A DNA stretch of 64,000 nt from Pollenia angustigena. Lineage: Eukaryota > Arthropoda > Insecta > Diptera > Polleniidae. The notes under the pieces were generated by a model, which did no database searches, was not told the origin of the DNA, and saw nothing but the letters and a program-made list of their open reading frames with translations. This document shows, piece by piece, positions 1 through 9,115 of this stretch. The stretch's first letter is position 1. Each line of letters opens with the position of its first letter. The stretch lies in the NCBI GenBank assembly GCA_930367215.1, contig OV884057.1:111067284-111131283 (forward strand), given 5' to 3'. The position numbers and the translations under genes are program-made.

Positions 1-10
1 TAAATGATTA

Positions 11-1028
11 TGTGTGTGTATGGCAACGTCTACTTCACGCGGCTTAAAACAAAAGTTGAAAATTCAACTTTGCCGCGCGGCATCTTTTCTAAGTAATACC
101 AAGTCTTAATTTTTGTGATGTGTCTTTTTTGTATGAACATTTTTGTCAACAATGCTAACATTTTTACAATGGCAATGCTATTATCGCCCACAGCCGCATG
201 CCGCGTACATTGGCCTTCCACTATTAAGGCCCAGTTAGGCGAACGTTGCTGTATCCGTAATGTACCGCACCATACTGTAAGCACGTTGGTGCACTTATAG
301 AACATTTAAAAACGTGTCATATGTTTTTTCCATACATAAACGAAAAGCAATAGTTTACATGAAATAATACACACAGTGATTGGAATCAAAAATGTTTAAA
401 TGGTGGTCGCTGTGCAGAAAAAGTACAAAGTGATTTAAATGGTATTAAAAAAGTATTTGGTGTATTTGAACAACGTTAATAAATAAATATTTATTTTATA
501 GATTTACAATAAACAAATTAGTATTTTAGTATACATATATATTTTTAGCATACATATGTATATTGTAAATATGCATACGCCAAACAAGCTTTTGATACCA
601 TTCAAAGCCTTTTATATGTTTCTCATTTCCATTGTATGTGTATATGCATTTGATTAATTTGTACTTCTAAGCATATGAAAATTTGTATATATAGAAATAT
701 GTACATATGTTGTATTGTAAGTTGTTTTGTCGCAATTCCATAGCTATACTAAAAAAAGAGCAAAAATACCCGCATTCAATGTTACATGCAAGCCGCCCAT
801 CACTGTCTTATAGTGGTAGGCCAATGTACGCGTCATGCGGCTGCGGGCGATAATAGCATTGCCATTGTAAAAATGTTAGCATTGTTGACAAAAATGTTCA
901 TACAAAAAAAAAGACACATCACAAAAATTAAGACTTGGTATTACTTGGAGAAGATGCCGCGCGGCAAAGTTGAATTTTTTCAACTTTTGTTTTAAGCCGC
1001 GTGAATTAGACGTTGCCATACACACACA
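11..1028. repeat. Inverted-repeat (fold-back) element with an inserted loop
   Basis: The segment 11-223 is repeated as its reverse complement at 811-1028 with few mismatches. The outer ends read TGTGTATGGCAACG and CGTTGCCATACACA, and the inner ends meet at CCACTA and TAGTGG. The loop (227-810) is part of a different element. The window edge prevents a target-duplication check on the left. No coding capacity is seen. Confidence 0.8.
227..810 (+). mobile_element. PIF/Harbinger-like element, 3'-truncated copy
   Basis: This begins AGGCCCAGTTAGGCGAACG directly after TTA and is collinear with the full copy at 59812-61391. It lacks the 828-bp nested insert of that copy and stops where the full copy has about 170 bp more, so the right TIR is missing. 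TTA also stands at 808-810, next to the right palindrome arm. The Harbinger-like label rests on the TTA target of the full copy. No transposase is visible. Confidence 0.65.
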
Positions 1029-1427
1029 AAAAAAACATTAAAAATGAAGCGAAAAAAAAATTATATAAAAATTCATGTTGTAAAAATTCCTTCCTTCAGT
1101 AAAAATAATAATTAAATGAAAATTAAATTTGATGAACTCAAGCCTAACTTAAAATATCAAAGATTAAAATTTAACAGTTCAAATAAAATCACAACTATTC
1201 TTTTTCAATATTTTTTTTTTTAGATGGATTTTTCACGTTCTTATTTATTATTATTATGTTTTTCAATTTAAATAGTTTCCATAAGAAGTATTTCCTTTTA
1301 AAAAATTAACAATTTTTGCTTCTTTGCGCTTATTATTAAAAAATTTAAGATTTTTCTTTTCAAAATAAGATTTTTTCGCCAAGTAAAAAGATTTTCCTTC
1401 CAAATCTTCTGGCATCACTGCTTGTAG
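1029..1427. other. AT-rich spacer, nothing recognised
   Basis: Homopolymer A and T runs and short chance frames only. No terminal repeats, gene or RNA signal seen. Confidence 0.5.
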
Positions 1428-2765
1428 CAGGGTTGATAAAGTTGGTACAATTGTACTTTTTGTGGTACAATTCAAAACTAAAAAGTACGCTGGTACCCCC
1501 GTAACTCATTTGGTACTATTTCCAAATTTTTCAAACCTACATACAAGGCGAATTCATGTAAACGGTGGTGTCGATACTACAACAAGTAACAACACCAAAA
1601 ACACAACAATGTATTTTGTTGCTGCTTTCGTTGGCCGATATGTCAAAAACACAAGTAACTTTTGACATCCCTCTCTCTAATTTAAAACAAAAAGTAGCAC
1701 AGCTGTGCTTTCAACGCCACCTGAAAAATGAATTCGCCTTGCCTACATATTTATAATTGATATAAATGGGTAACTCTTATTTACTGAATATAAGCGGAGT
1801 TTAGTGTTTGGTGCAAATGGCCTTGCGAAAATGCAAAATGTCGTAGCTTTTTTATGAAATCTAAGAGAAACTCTATTTTTTGTTGTTGGATGTAACAAAA
1901 CATATTTTGCATTTGCTCTTTTGCAAGATCATTCTCAGCAAACACTGAAATACTTTAATACCAATTGTGAATAGATTTTTGCACTTGCCACATTCTAAAT
2001 TTAGTATCAGCGGCAGCATGTAAGCGTGCATTTTCTGATGATATTTTGTTGGGAGCCCACTCAATAATTATTTTACTCCGAATTATTTTGAAGGAGATTT
2101 TTAATTTATTCGGACTTTCTACTCCTTTCCTGTTTCTGCAGCACACATTGAAAAATGTAAACACAATAAATTTAGAAATGCAATCCGAAGATGCTCGTAT
2201 GCACATATTTTTAGAACGCTTAAAAATTTTATTTTTGTTTAAAATTCGAGATTGCATTTTGAGCAATATTTGTCAATTTTCCACAAAAAAGACGATAAAT
2301 TCTAAAAGGTGCATGAAAACGCTCTATGGCGGCAATCAAAAATAAAAATAAATGAATTTCTCGACTCTAAAAACAGCATGATACAGGTCTGGCGAGATCA
2401 AATACAATTTGTGCCTCTATTTTTGAATATTTTGGAAAACTAACTATTCTTAAAAAACCCGGGGCTCGAAATTCATTTTTGTTTCTTGGAATGACTTATT
2501 GAACAAGAATCGCGATGTGCTTTTGACGCGAAAAAATTATACCCACCCTATTATTATGTATAATTAATGATCATGTATTGTTTTTTATTTATACTTTACA
2601 TGTACAATTGAATTTTAAGTTTCTTTTGTTTTTGTTGTATTAAATTTTTATTTATTTTAAAAAATAAAAAAATTATAAAAAAATTATCTAGTACTATTGG
2701 GGCCGAAAAAGTACGATTTTAAAAGTTCGTTGGTACGATATTGGTTTTCTCATTTATCATCCCTG
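1428..2765. mobile_element. Non-autonomous hAT-like element, copy A
   Basis: The ends are CAGGGTTGATAAA and TTTATCATCCCTG. The interior is collinear with copy B at 55701-56793, which has a perfect 8-bp TSD. Here the flanking octamers are GCTTGTAG and GTTTGAAG, a TSD with two changes. The copy carries a MITE at 1544-1741; without it the length is about 1.13 kb, against 1.09 kb for copy B. CAGGG ends with an 8-bp target are typical of hAT. No transposase frame was found. Confidence 0.75.
1544..1741. mobile_element. MITE, CAAGGCGAATTC family
   Basis: 198 bp with TIR CAAGGCGAATTCAT / ATGAATTCGCCTTG, flanked on both sides by CCTACATA (1536-1543 and 1742-1749). Copy B of the host element has the uninterrupted site. 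A second member with its own 8-bp TSD is at 50049-50273. The 8-bp target suggests hAT or P superfamily; which one is not determined. Confidence 0.9.
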
Positions 2766-2832
2766 GTTTGAAGGGTTGTTTTGTGCAAGGCCTATCCAAT
2801 TGGATAGACCTTGGTTTTGTGTTAAATTAAAT

Positions 2833-3080
2833 CAAGGTATATTTATAGCAGGTAGTCTCGGAAAGCCAGCTGGTTATTTTTTATTTGCTTGTTTTGCGAT
2901 ACAAACTGTCAAAGTTGTATAGTAAACAAGAAAACAAGTTTTTTGTTTTTATCTTTTGTCTCTTTTTAACCCCTTTGCTGTTTGACAGATCGTATCACAA
3001 AACAACAATAAAAAGCCCTGTTGTTTGTTTTATTGTAAAATTGTTGTAATCTCGCGGCTACCTGCTATAAATATACCTTG
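2833..3080. mobile_element. MITE, CAAGGTATATTTA family (1)
   Basis: 248 bp with long TIRs starting CAAGGTATATTTATAGCAGG and ending in the complement, flanked by the perfect 8-bp TSD AATTAAAT (2825-2832, 3081-3088). It shares its terminal 13 bp with the elements at 3307 and 6388 but has a different interior. Confidence 0.92.
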
Positions 3081-3134
3081 AATTAAATTGTAAAAATGGC
3101 TTAGTGCTTTTTTACGCTTTTTTGCTCGAAATAA

Positions 3135-3301
3135 TCCCTGCAAGAAACTAATGAGCGAGTAGTCACATTTTTCATTTTGGTGTTAAGAAAATGATAGAAA
3201 GAAATGACCGAATGTGACCGAAAACTTTATTTCGGTCATTCCTTTCTATCATTTTCTTAACACTAAAATGTGACTACTCGCTCATTCATTTCTTGTAGGG
3301 A
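3135..3301. mobile_element. Hairpin MITE with TCCCTGCAAG ends
   Basis: The arms (about 3135-3213 and 3226-3301) are almost perfectly complementary around a loop of about a dozen bases, so the whole 167 bp can fold as one hairpin. The ends TCCCTGCAAG / CTTGTAGGGA resemble those of the TA-flanked element at 59608-61566. No clear TSD here. Confidence 0.75.
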
Positions 3302-3306
3302 TGATT

Positions 3307-3523
3307 CAAGGTATATTAACACAAGGTAAACTCGTTGGCCCATATGTTTGTCAGCTGATTACCCCTAGTTGGAACCCAAACGTCAAATTTCGTGTATATG
3401 AGCCCAAATTTTTGTTCATATATGTTTTTGTTTTATATGAAGACAATTTTGACAACTCGGTTCATTTTATAGAGCAGAATGTCTACACTTCCAAATGAGT
3501 CTACCTTGTGTAAATATACCTTG
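3307..3523. mobile_element. MITE, CAAGGTATATTTA family (2), right junction interrupted
   Basis: 217 bp from CAAGGTATATTAACACAAGG to ATATACCTTG. The left TSD is GGATGATT (3299-3306). Its right partner is not adjacent: a hAT-like element entered across the right end, so GGATGATT reappears at 6375-6382, right after that element. This displaced TSD shows the MITE was there first. Confidence 0.9.
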
Positions 3524-3956
3524 GGATCAGCGTTACCGTTGGTGCCACTAAAGTGGCAAATTGCCACTTAAGTGGCACTTGGATACTATTTGGCCACTTT
3601 TACAAAATGCACCCAAATGTGGTACTTTTTGTTATTCTTGCCACTTTTGTGATACTTTTTACGTTAGGAAAATATACTTTTTTTCTTTCTGTTTTATTAA
3701 AGCTCCAGCTTTAATATATGCTAAGAAATTAGCGTCCTTGGCGGGTTCAAGCCTTTTCTAACCTCTACAAAATGCTTTAAAAAAGAAACTTTATATGAAA
3801 TTTTTTTCTTGTCATGCGCAGATAGCTGAAAATCGGTTGAATAAACTTTCTATTAACCTGTTTTCGTGAAGCAGAAACCGAACTGTTGTGTACCGAAAAC
3901 TTTCCAAAAATTTGTGCAATTGACATTAAAAGTAAAATCTAAGTTTTTACCAAAAA

Positions 3957-4277
3957 TTGTGTAAAGAATTGATAACAAGAATTGATATAAAAAACAAAAA
4001 GCTCAATATATTGAAGTATTTAGACCCATTATTTATAGTGTCTAATGAAGATATAAACTATTTCGAATTAGTTTCAGAGTTTAAAGATATAATAACTGAC
4101 CCAGATGCATTTATACATGAATTTAAACTGCAAGAGAGTAAAGTAAATGACACGAATTATAAACACATATTTAAAATTTCGAATGCTGAAGATTTTTGGC
4201 GTGAAATTGGAACATGTATTCAGCAAGAAAAGTACAAGAAATATATTAATAAATGTATTTGTGACAATTTCAGTTAA
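3957..4277 (+). pseudogene. Possible hAT transposase C-terminal remnant
   Basis: An open stretch of about 106 codons inside the hAT-like element with no ATG at its start (it opens on TTG). The segment with LKYLDP, followed further on by FWREIG and a KYKKYINKCI stretch, loosely recalls the C-terminal dimerisation region of hAT transposases, where a conserved Trp precedes the last helices. This is inferred from position and a weak pattern only. It ends before any Leu-Pro-His-Ser-Asn type motif and has no partner exons, so it cannot be functional. It could be a chance frame. Confidence 0.3.
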
Positions 4278-5105
4278 AAGAGTCCTATGGGAAAAAAATT
4301 AGTTTTGGAGAAAAACGATTTTGAAGTTAACAAGTTAATTTCAAACGCCTAAACGCTTTTACAGCTCGAAATCCGTTATAGAGGGGTTTTGCGGGTCGCT
4401 GATTACGAATCTGGCATTGGATTTTGAAAATCCAAAACGACGGATCCAATACGGTTGAATATTGTTTGTAATGTTATTGAATTTGTTTGAAACAAGTGGA
4501 TTTTGATACGGTAGATGCTTTTATGGCTTGGTATTAGATTTTGAAAATTCTAAATGGCGGATTCAATATGGAGGATTTTTTTTTAAATTTTTTTAAAAGT
4601 TCATTGTGATAAACCCGAACACTTTTATGGCTTAAACTCAAACTTATCATCCGGGGGTTTTTGAGGATCCACCTTTTCGAATTTTTAAAACCCGACTTTG
4701 AGTTCATTACCTGCGATCGCAAAAACCTGAAAGTAATGATTTTAAAACAAATGTGATCAATTAAAAAATCCTATAATGTTACAGAAAATAGTCAGCCATA
4801 TTGGATTCGCCATTATGAATTTTTAAAATCTGAGAACAGATTCGTAATCTACAATACGAATAACTAGTTTCAAACCATAAAAGCGATCAGATGTACCAAA
4901 ATCAACTTGTTAACTTTAAAAAAAAAAATCCGCCATATTGGATTTTGAATTTTCAAAAAAAAAAAGATTCATGTAAATTAGATCAGTTACAACAAATTTT
5001 GTTACATCGGGTTCTTTTCTTTTTCTTTTCTTATCAAAGGTATAATTAATTAAGCTTAATTATGACAAAAGAAGTGAAGTTAGAAAACTGCGGTTTGCTG
5101 CATTA

Positions 5106-6014
5106 GGCCGAGGCCACGCAATGAGCGGCTAAGCGGCATGTGAGCGAAATTTTTGAGCGGCTAAGCGGCGTCGCTTAGGAATAAAACTTGTTCTAATTTT
5201 TAGTTGTTTTCTGAGCGTCAAAAAATAAACATGGCAAAAGTGAATATGGAGCTTATAATTTCATCCGCACAAAGCCGACCGCATTATGGCAAGACAGATT
5301 ACCAAATTTTAAAAATAAATAATTTGGTGTTAACTTTCTGCAACACCAAATCAAAGGATTTCACAGACATACGGCAGTATTGTATTGGGTAGATTTGTAT
5401 ATAAATGGTTTAATTCCTCTTGCTTGATTTATAGGATTGGCACCAAGGCCTGTTCGTCGATTTCGATATACCCACACCACAATACTGGAGAGGGTATTAT
5501 GCATTTGTGCTGATGTTTGTAACGCCTTAAAATATTGGTCATAGACCCACCTTAAAGTATACCGATCGACTTAGAATCACTCTCTGGATCGAACTAACGA
5601 TGTCCGTCCGGCTGGCTGGCTGTCCATGTAACCTTGTGCGCAAAGTACAGATCGCAATTTCGAAGATAGTTTGATCAAATTTGGGACGTAGGTTCTTTTT
5701 GGCACAACGACCAAGCCTATTGAAAATGGGCCGAATCGTATGGACACATAAGCTATGTAGGTTTTCAAAAATAGGACCACAAGAGAAGACAGGTGGAAAT
5801 TTCTGCCTCTCAGAAACTATCAATCCGATTTTAATGAAATTTAATTTTTTTTGATTTTAATAACATTAAACAAGCCTCTCTTAACAATGGCATTTTAACA
5901 ACTAACCGCTCAGAAGTGACGCTCAGTAATAAGCCACTTGCCACTCAATCCTGACGCTTTGATGCTCATCGCTCATCCGCTTGACGCTTAGCCGCTCATT
6001 GCGTGGCCTCGGCC
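5106..6014. mobile_element. PIF/Harbinger-like non-autonomous element
   Basis: 909 bp with TIR GGCCGAGGCCACGCAATGAG and its complement at the right end, flanked by TTA at 5103-5105 and 6015-6017. A 3-bp TTA/TAA target is the PIF/Harbinger signature. The arms contain AGCGGCTAAGCGG subrepeats. The middle holds a second repeat (5540-5800). No transposase seen. Confidence 0.8.
5540..5800. repeat. Dispersed repeat with GATGTCCGTCCGGC motif
   Basis: The region around GATCGAACTAACGATGTCCG is shared with 19525-19680 and, in a shorter form, with 13430-13545. The shared order is a cluster near TTAGAATCACT, then the GTCCGTCCGG block, then CCATG(T/C)AACCTTGTGC. It is a decayed family of unknown class. 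Confidence 0.6.
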
Positions 6015-6387
6015 TTAGGAAGAGCGTATTGTCTATTTTAAGAATCACCAAAAAAGTAAAAATCGATTTTTTCATCCATAGGTCCCTTTTAACTGAAATT
6101 GTTACATATATAAAACACATTACATAAATATGTTCTATTTGCTGCAACAATGTCATAATCCAAAAAACATGTTCGGCAGAAAACAAGTTTAACGTTTTTG
6201 AATTACCAAAACATCAAAGTAAATATTTTATAAAAATTACTTCTCGAGAGAAATATTTACAAAATATTTATTTTGTGCCCTTTTTTTTAAAAATCCTCTT
6301 TTAAGTGCCACTTTTTTTGTAGATATCCGCTTTTTTTGGTACTTTTTTAAAATATCCGACGGTAACACTGCTTGGGATGATTAGTGC

Positions 6388-6862
6388 CAAGGTATATTTA
6401 CACAAGGTAAACTCGTTGGCCCATATGTTTGTCAGCTGTTTACCCGATTTGGAACCCTAGTGTCAAAAGTTATTTATGTTGGTTCCGTTGTGTTTGTTTA
6501 CATGCTTATGGTTAGTGCGCGCCATTTTGAATTAAAAAAGTGTAAAATTGTGAAAAACATTTTTTATGTGAAATTTTAATTCTTGTGATTACTAAGCAAA
6601 CAAAATACATTTAAATGCATTATTTTTTGGAAATAATACTTTATTTTTATGCTTGAGAATGCACAATATATTAAAAATTGTTTCAGCTTATTATTCTGAA
6701 CTGCACGTGTTGTTTTTTTTTCAATTTGTGTTTTTATTTTAAAGGCACATTGTTGCGTTTTTTTTGACACCATGGTTCCAAATACAAAAACAATTTGGCG
6801 TATTGTTTTTGTCTTGTTGTACTTGTTGTAGCAACGAGTTTACCTTGTGTAAATATACCTTG
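6388..6862. mobile_element. MITE, CAAGGTATATTTA family (3)
   Basis: 475 bp with TIR CAAGGTATATTTACACAAGG extending through GGTAAACTCGTTG on both sides, flanked by the perfect 8-bp TSD ATTAGTGC (6380-6387, 6863-6870). The first about 55 bp match the element at 3307, and the two insertion points were only 6 bp apart in the original sequence. Confidence 0.93.
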
Positions 6863-6984
6863 ATTAGTGCTCTTTTTAAATTTTAAATTGCTTTTTGCTC
6901 TCAAAAAGCTGGCATCACTGAAATTCAACTAATACAGCGTTTACATTTGCCAGTACTGGCAAGACAGTAAGCATATACATATTA

Positions 6985-7586
6985 CTGAGCTACCTAAAGG
7001 TGATATCAGACGGGATGTATTTTACATATGTACTGTCACTTTTCTTTCCCATATGTAATTGCGTATGTATGTCAAAATTCCCATTTTACATACGATTCAT
7101 AATTTTTGCTATCACACCTGCTTATGTTTTTCCTTATGACATAACCTATAAATGTAAACAAAAGCTGACTTTTGTTTACGTTTCAAAACAAACCAGCTGT
7201 TTTGTTTATGTTTGCCACAGGAAAATAGAGCGTGTTCTAATCGAAAAATTTACATATCTATTTCCACATGTATTTTACACATGCAAAGTTTCATATGTAT
7301 CACACGATGTGTACAACTTTTACAGATAGAAAATTTGACAGTACATATGTAAAATACATCTCGTCTGATAGCACCTTTAATAAGAGCGGAAGCGTTTTTT
7401 GTATGTCAAAACTTCTCATTTGCATACAATTTATACGAAACAAACCATTAGAATGCGAATTAGAAACCACCCGGCTGATAAATCTTATTTGACAGATCGC
7501 TATGTCGGTTTGTTTTATTGAAATTGTATTTAAATAAAATTTTCATGTTTAAAAAAACGCTTGCCGCTTTTGTTTAGGTTGTTCAG
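6985..7586. mobile_element. MITE, CTGARCWACCTAAA family (1)
   Basis: The TIR is CTGAGCTACCTAA at the left and TTTAGGTTGTTCAG at the right. A second copy in the opposite orientation lies at 31617-31834 with a clean TAA TSD. This copy is expanded by the nested element at 6998-7376. Flanks here are TTA and TAA, so the TSD is imperfect. Confidence 0.75.
6998..7376. mobile_element. MITE, AGGTGATATCAGAC family (innermost)
   Basis: The TIR AGGTGATATCAGACGGGATG is complemented at the right end, and the terminal repeat runs about 40 bp through TTACATATGTACTGTCA. TAA stands at 6995-6997 and again at 7378-7380. The sister copy at 31617-31834 has the empty site (ACCTAAATAAGAGCGG), which supports insertion at TAA. 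Likely PIF/Harbinger-type. Confidence 0.8.
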
Positions 7587-7730
7587 TAAGTTGGCAAAAC
7601 AATGCAAAAACAAAATAGCTGTAAAAGTGTTTATGGATTAGTGTAAAAGTTTGAACGAATTGCTACTGCAGTCTTGCCAGTACTGGCAAATGTAAACGCT
7701 ATGTAACTCAACTCGTCATTCGCTGAAATT

Positions 7731-7768
7731 TTTTCAGTTGAATTTTGTATTTTACGTTGAGTGGTCGT
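7731..7768 (+). promoter_or_regulatory. Candidate Inr + DPE core promoter
   Basis: TCAGTT at 7734-7739 matches the insect initiator TCAKTY and puts +1 at A7736. Counting from there, +28 to +33 (7763-7768) is GGTCGT, an exact match to the downstream promoter element consensus RGWYVT at its required spacing. No TATA box lies 25-30 bp upstream. The match is read directly. Its use as the start of the myosin gene 1255 bp downstream is inferred. Confidence 0.55.
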
Positions 7769-8990
7769 GCGCGTTCATTCTTCTCCTTCGTTTATTCTAT
7801 ATATTTTTTAAATGCTTTAACAAGGTAGTGTTAAGTTAATATCATTAATATTCAGTTTGTTGTATTAGAGTTAATAAGAAAAATGTTTGACGTGTTAGTT
7901 TTAATTGTTTGTGCTTCCTCCGATTGATAAAAATGGCATAATTAGTCATTCAAAATACGTATATTTGTTTTTGCAAAAAGTATCTAAAACATTTAGAAAC
8001 ATTCAGATAATGATCATAGCGTTGGAATAATCGGTAAAAACAAACAAATTTGTTTGTTCGATGTGTGTTATATATGTATACATATATGGATGTGTATGTT
8101 AGTTTAGTATTTTTTGCAGTGTTATTGTTTCAAATGCCGCTAAAATTAATAAGCATTTAAGCCAAAAAACCTACCAAAAATAAATCTTAGGTTCTATGTA
8201 CATACATACATATGAATGTAAGTATGGGTGGATTGTTCTTTACGTTTTCCAATCATACATTTCACTCACCTGTTATTGAAATCAAAAACCAATCAACCTA
8301 CAAAAAAAAAGTACCTGAATAATTAACATTCACAATCATCAACGTTTATAATGATCATTATAGGCTTTGTTTTGAAATCTGTTTTGCAGTTTGTTATGTA
8401 TGATTAATTGTGTTGCATTACATTGGTGTTACCATAATAATTGTTAACAATTTTATTAAAAATAGTAGGTTATTTACGAAAAAGGAAAACAACAACAACG
8501 GAGTGACAGTGAAATTAAATTAGCTGTTCGAATTTTCGTATTTTTATTTGATTTACTCACTACACACACCCAGAGTTAGTTGTTATTTTTTTTTCTTGGT
8601 TCTTCATTAATTTTGTTTTTTTTTCATTTTTGTGTATTTGTGTGCGTTTGGTACTGAAATATTTCCAGCAAACTTGGCAGTAAATTTATTTTGACCAATT
8701 TTTATTGTTATTTTCTTTTCTACTTTCTTTTGGATCTTCCTTCTCATCATCATGTGTTTGTTTTCTTTTCGTGACAATAAAGTGTTTATTTTAAATGCTG
8801 TGAGTTTACAATAAAAAAATTAATAAAATAATAAAACAAAAACAAAATTTAGAAAAAAACAATCGCATGACTAAAAAAACGAAGTAAAATTGTCAACTTT
8901 AAAAAACCAAAACCAATAACGAAATATTTATCGACTTTATCGAAGCAACAACAACGATATACACCAAAATTATTGCACCATTCAATCAAC
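7736..8990 (+). other. Putative 5' leader of the myosin gene
   Basis: AT-rich sequence between the promoter candidate and the myosin start codon. It holds upstream ATGs with very short frames and pyrimidine-rich tracts (for example 8690-8770) that could belong to an unrecognised leader intron. No donor/acceptor pair could be fixed by eye. No transposon ends were recognised here, in contrast to both flanks. Confidence 0.4.
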
Positions 8991-9082
8991 ATGGCCATGT
9001 TACAAAGGGAAGTTGGTGTTCCAGACTTTGTTCTGTTAGACCAAATAACATTGGAAAAATTTATGGATAACTTGAAAAAGAG
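8991..9082 (+). CDS. Myo31DF: Class I myosin (Myosin-ID / Myo31DF), first coding exon
   Basis: Thirty codons plus two bases, starting MAMLQREVGVPDF and containing FVLLDQ and EKFMDNLKK. From memory of the family, Drosophila Myo31DF and vertebrate Myo1D open with the same arrangement: a short acidic lead, DFVL(L/M)D, then a FM.NL..RF segment before the motor core. The start is preceded by CAAC, a favourable fly context; a second ATG two codons on is an alternative. The exon ends in AG followed by GTAAGT, phase 2, so the next codon would be Arg, as expected for KKRF. Myo1D is an unconventional actin-based motor that sets left-right asymmetry in Drosophila. The motor core (P-loop GESGAGKT), IQ motifs and tail are not in this window. 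Confidence 0.85.
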
Positions 9083-9115
9083 GTAAGTACCTACCTACAA
9101 TTCATATTTTGGCTT

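Larger units (their letters stand above)
3528..6370. mobile_element. hAT-like element, 2.8 kb, degenerate
   Basis: The TIR is CAGCGTTACCG at the left and CGGTAACACTG at the right, and the 8-bp TSD CTTGGGAT is perfect (3520-3527, 6371-6378). Terminal CAG and an 8-bp target fit hAT. The only possible transposase remnant is the short frame at 3957-4277. The element is also interrupted by a TTA-flanked element at 5106-6014. Confidence 0.85.
6935..7703. mobile_element. TA-flanked MITE (outer of a three-level nest)
   Basis: The ends are CAGCGTTTACATTTGCC at the left and GGCAAATGTAAACGCTATG at the right (2-bp indel). Both contain the perfect palindrome GCCAGTACTGGC and are flanked by TA (6933-6934, 7704-7705), as in Tc1/mariner. 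The interior is split by the element at 6985-7586. Its right end is about 33 bp upstream of the proposed transcription start at 7736. Confidence 0.7.

Noticed and set aside
2046..2345. Overlapping 99- and 103-codon frames on both strands in the hAT-like element
   Set aside because: Copy B at 55701-56793 does not keep either frame, and no transposase motif is present.
7000..7329. 109-codon frame upstream of the myosin promoter
   Set aside because: It starts and ends within the innermost MITE and follows its TIR; no domain and no counterpart in other copies.
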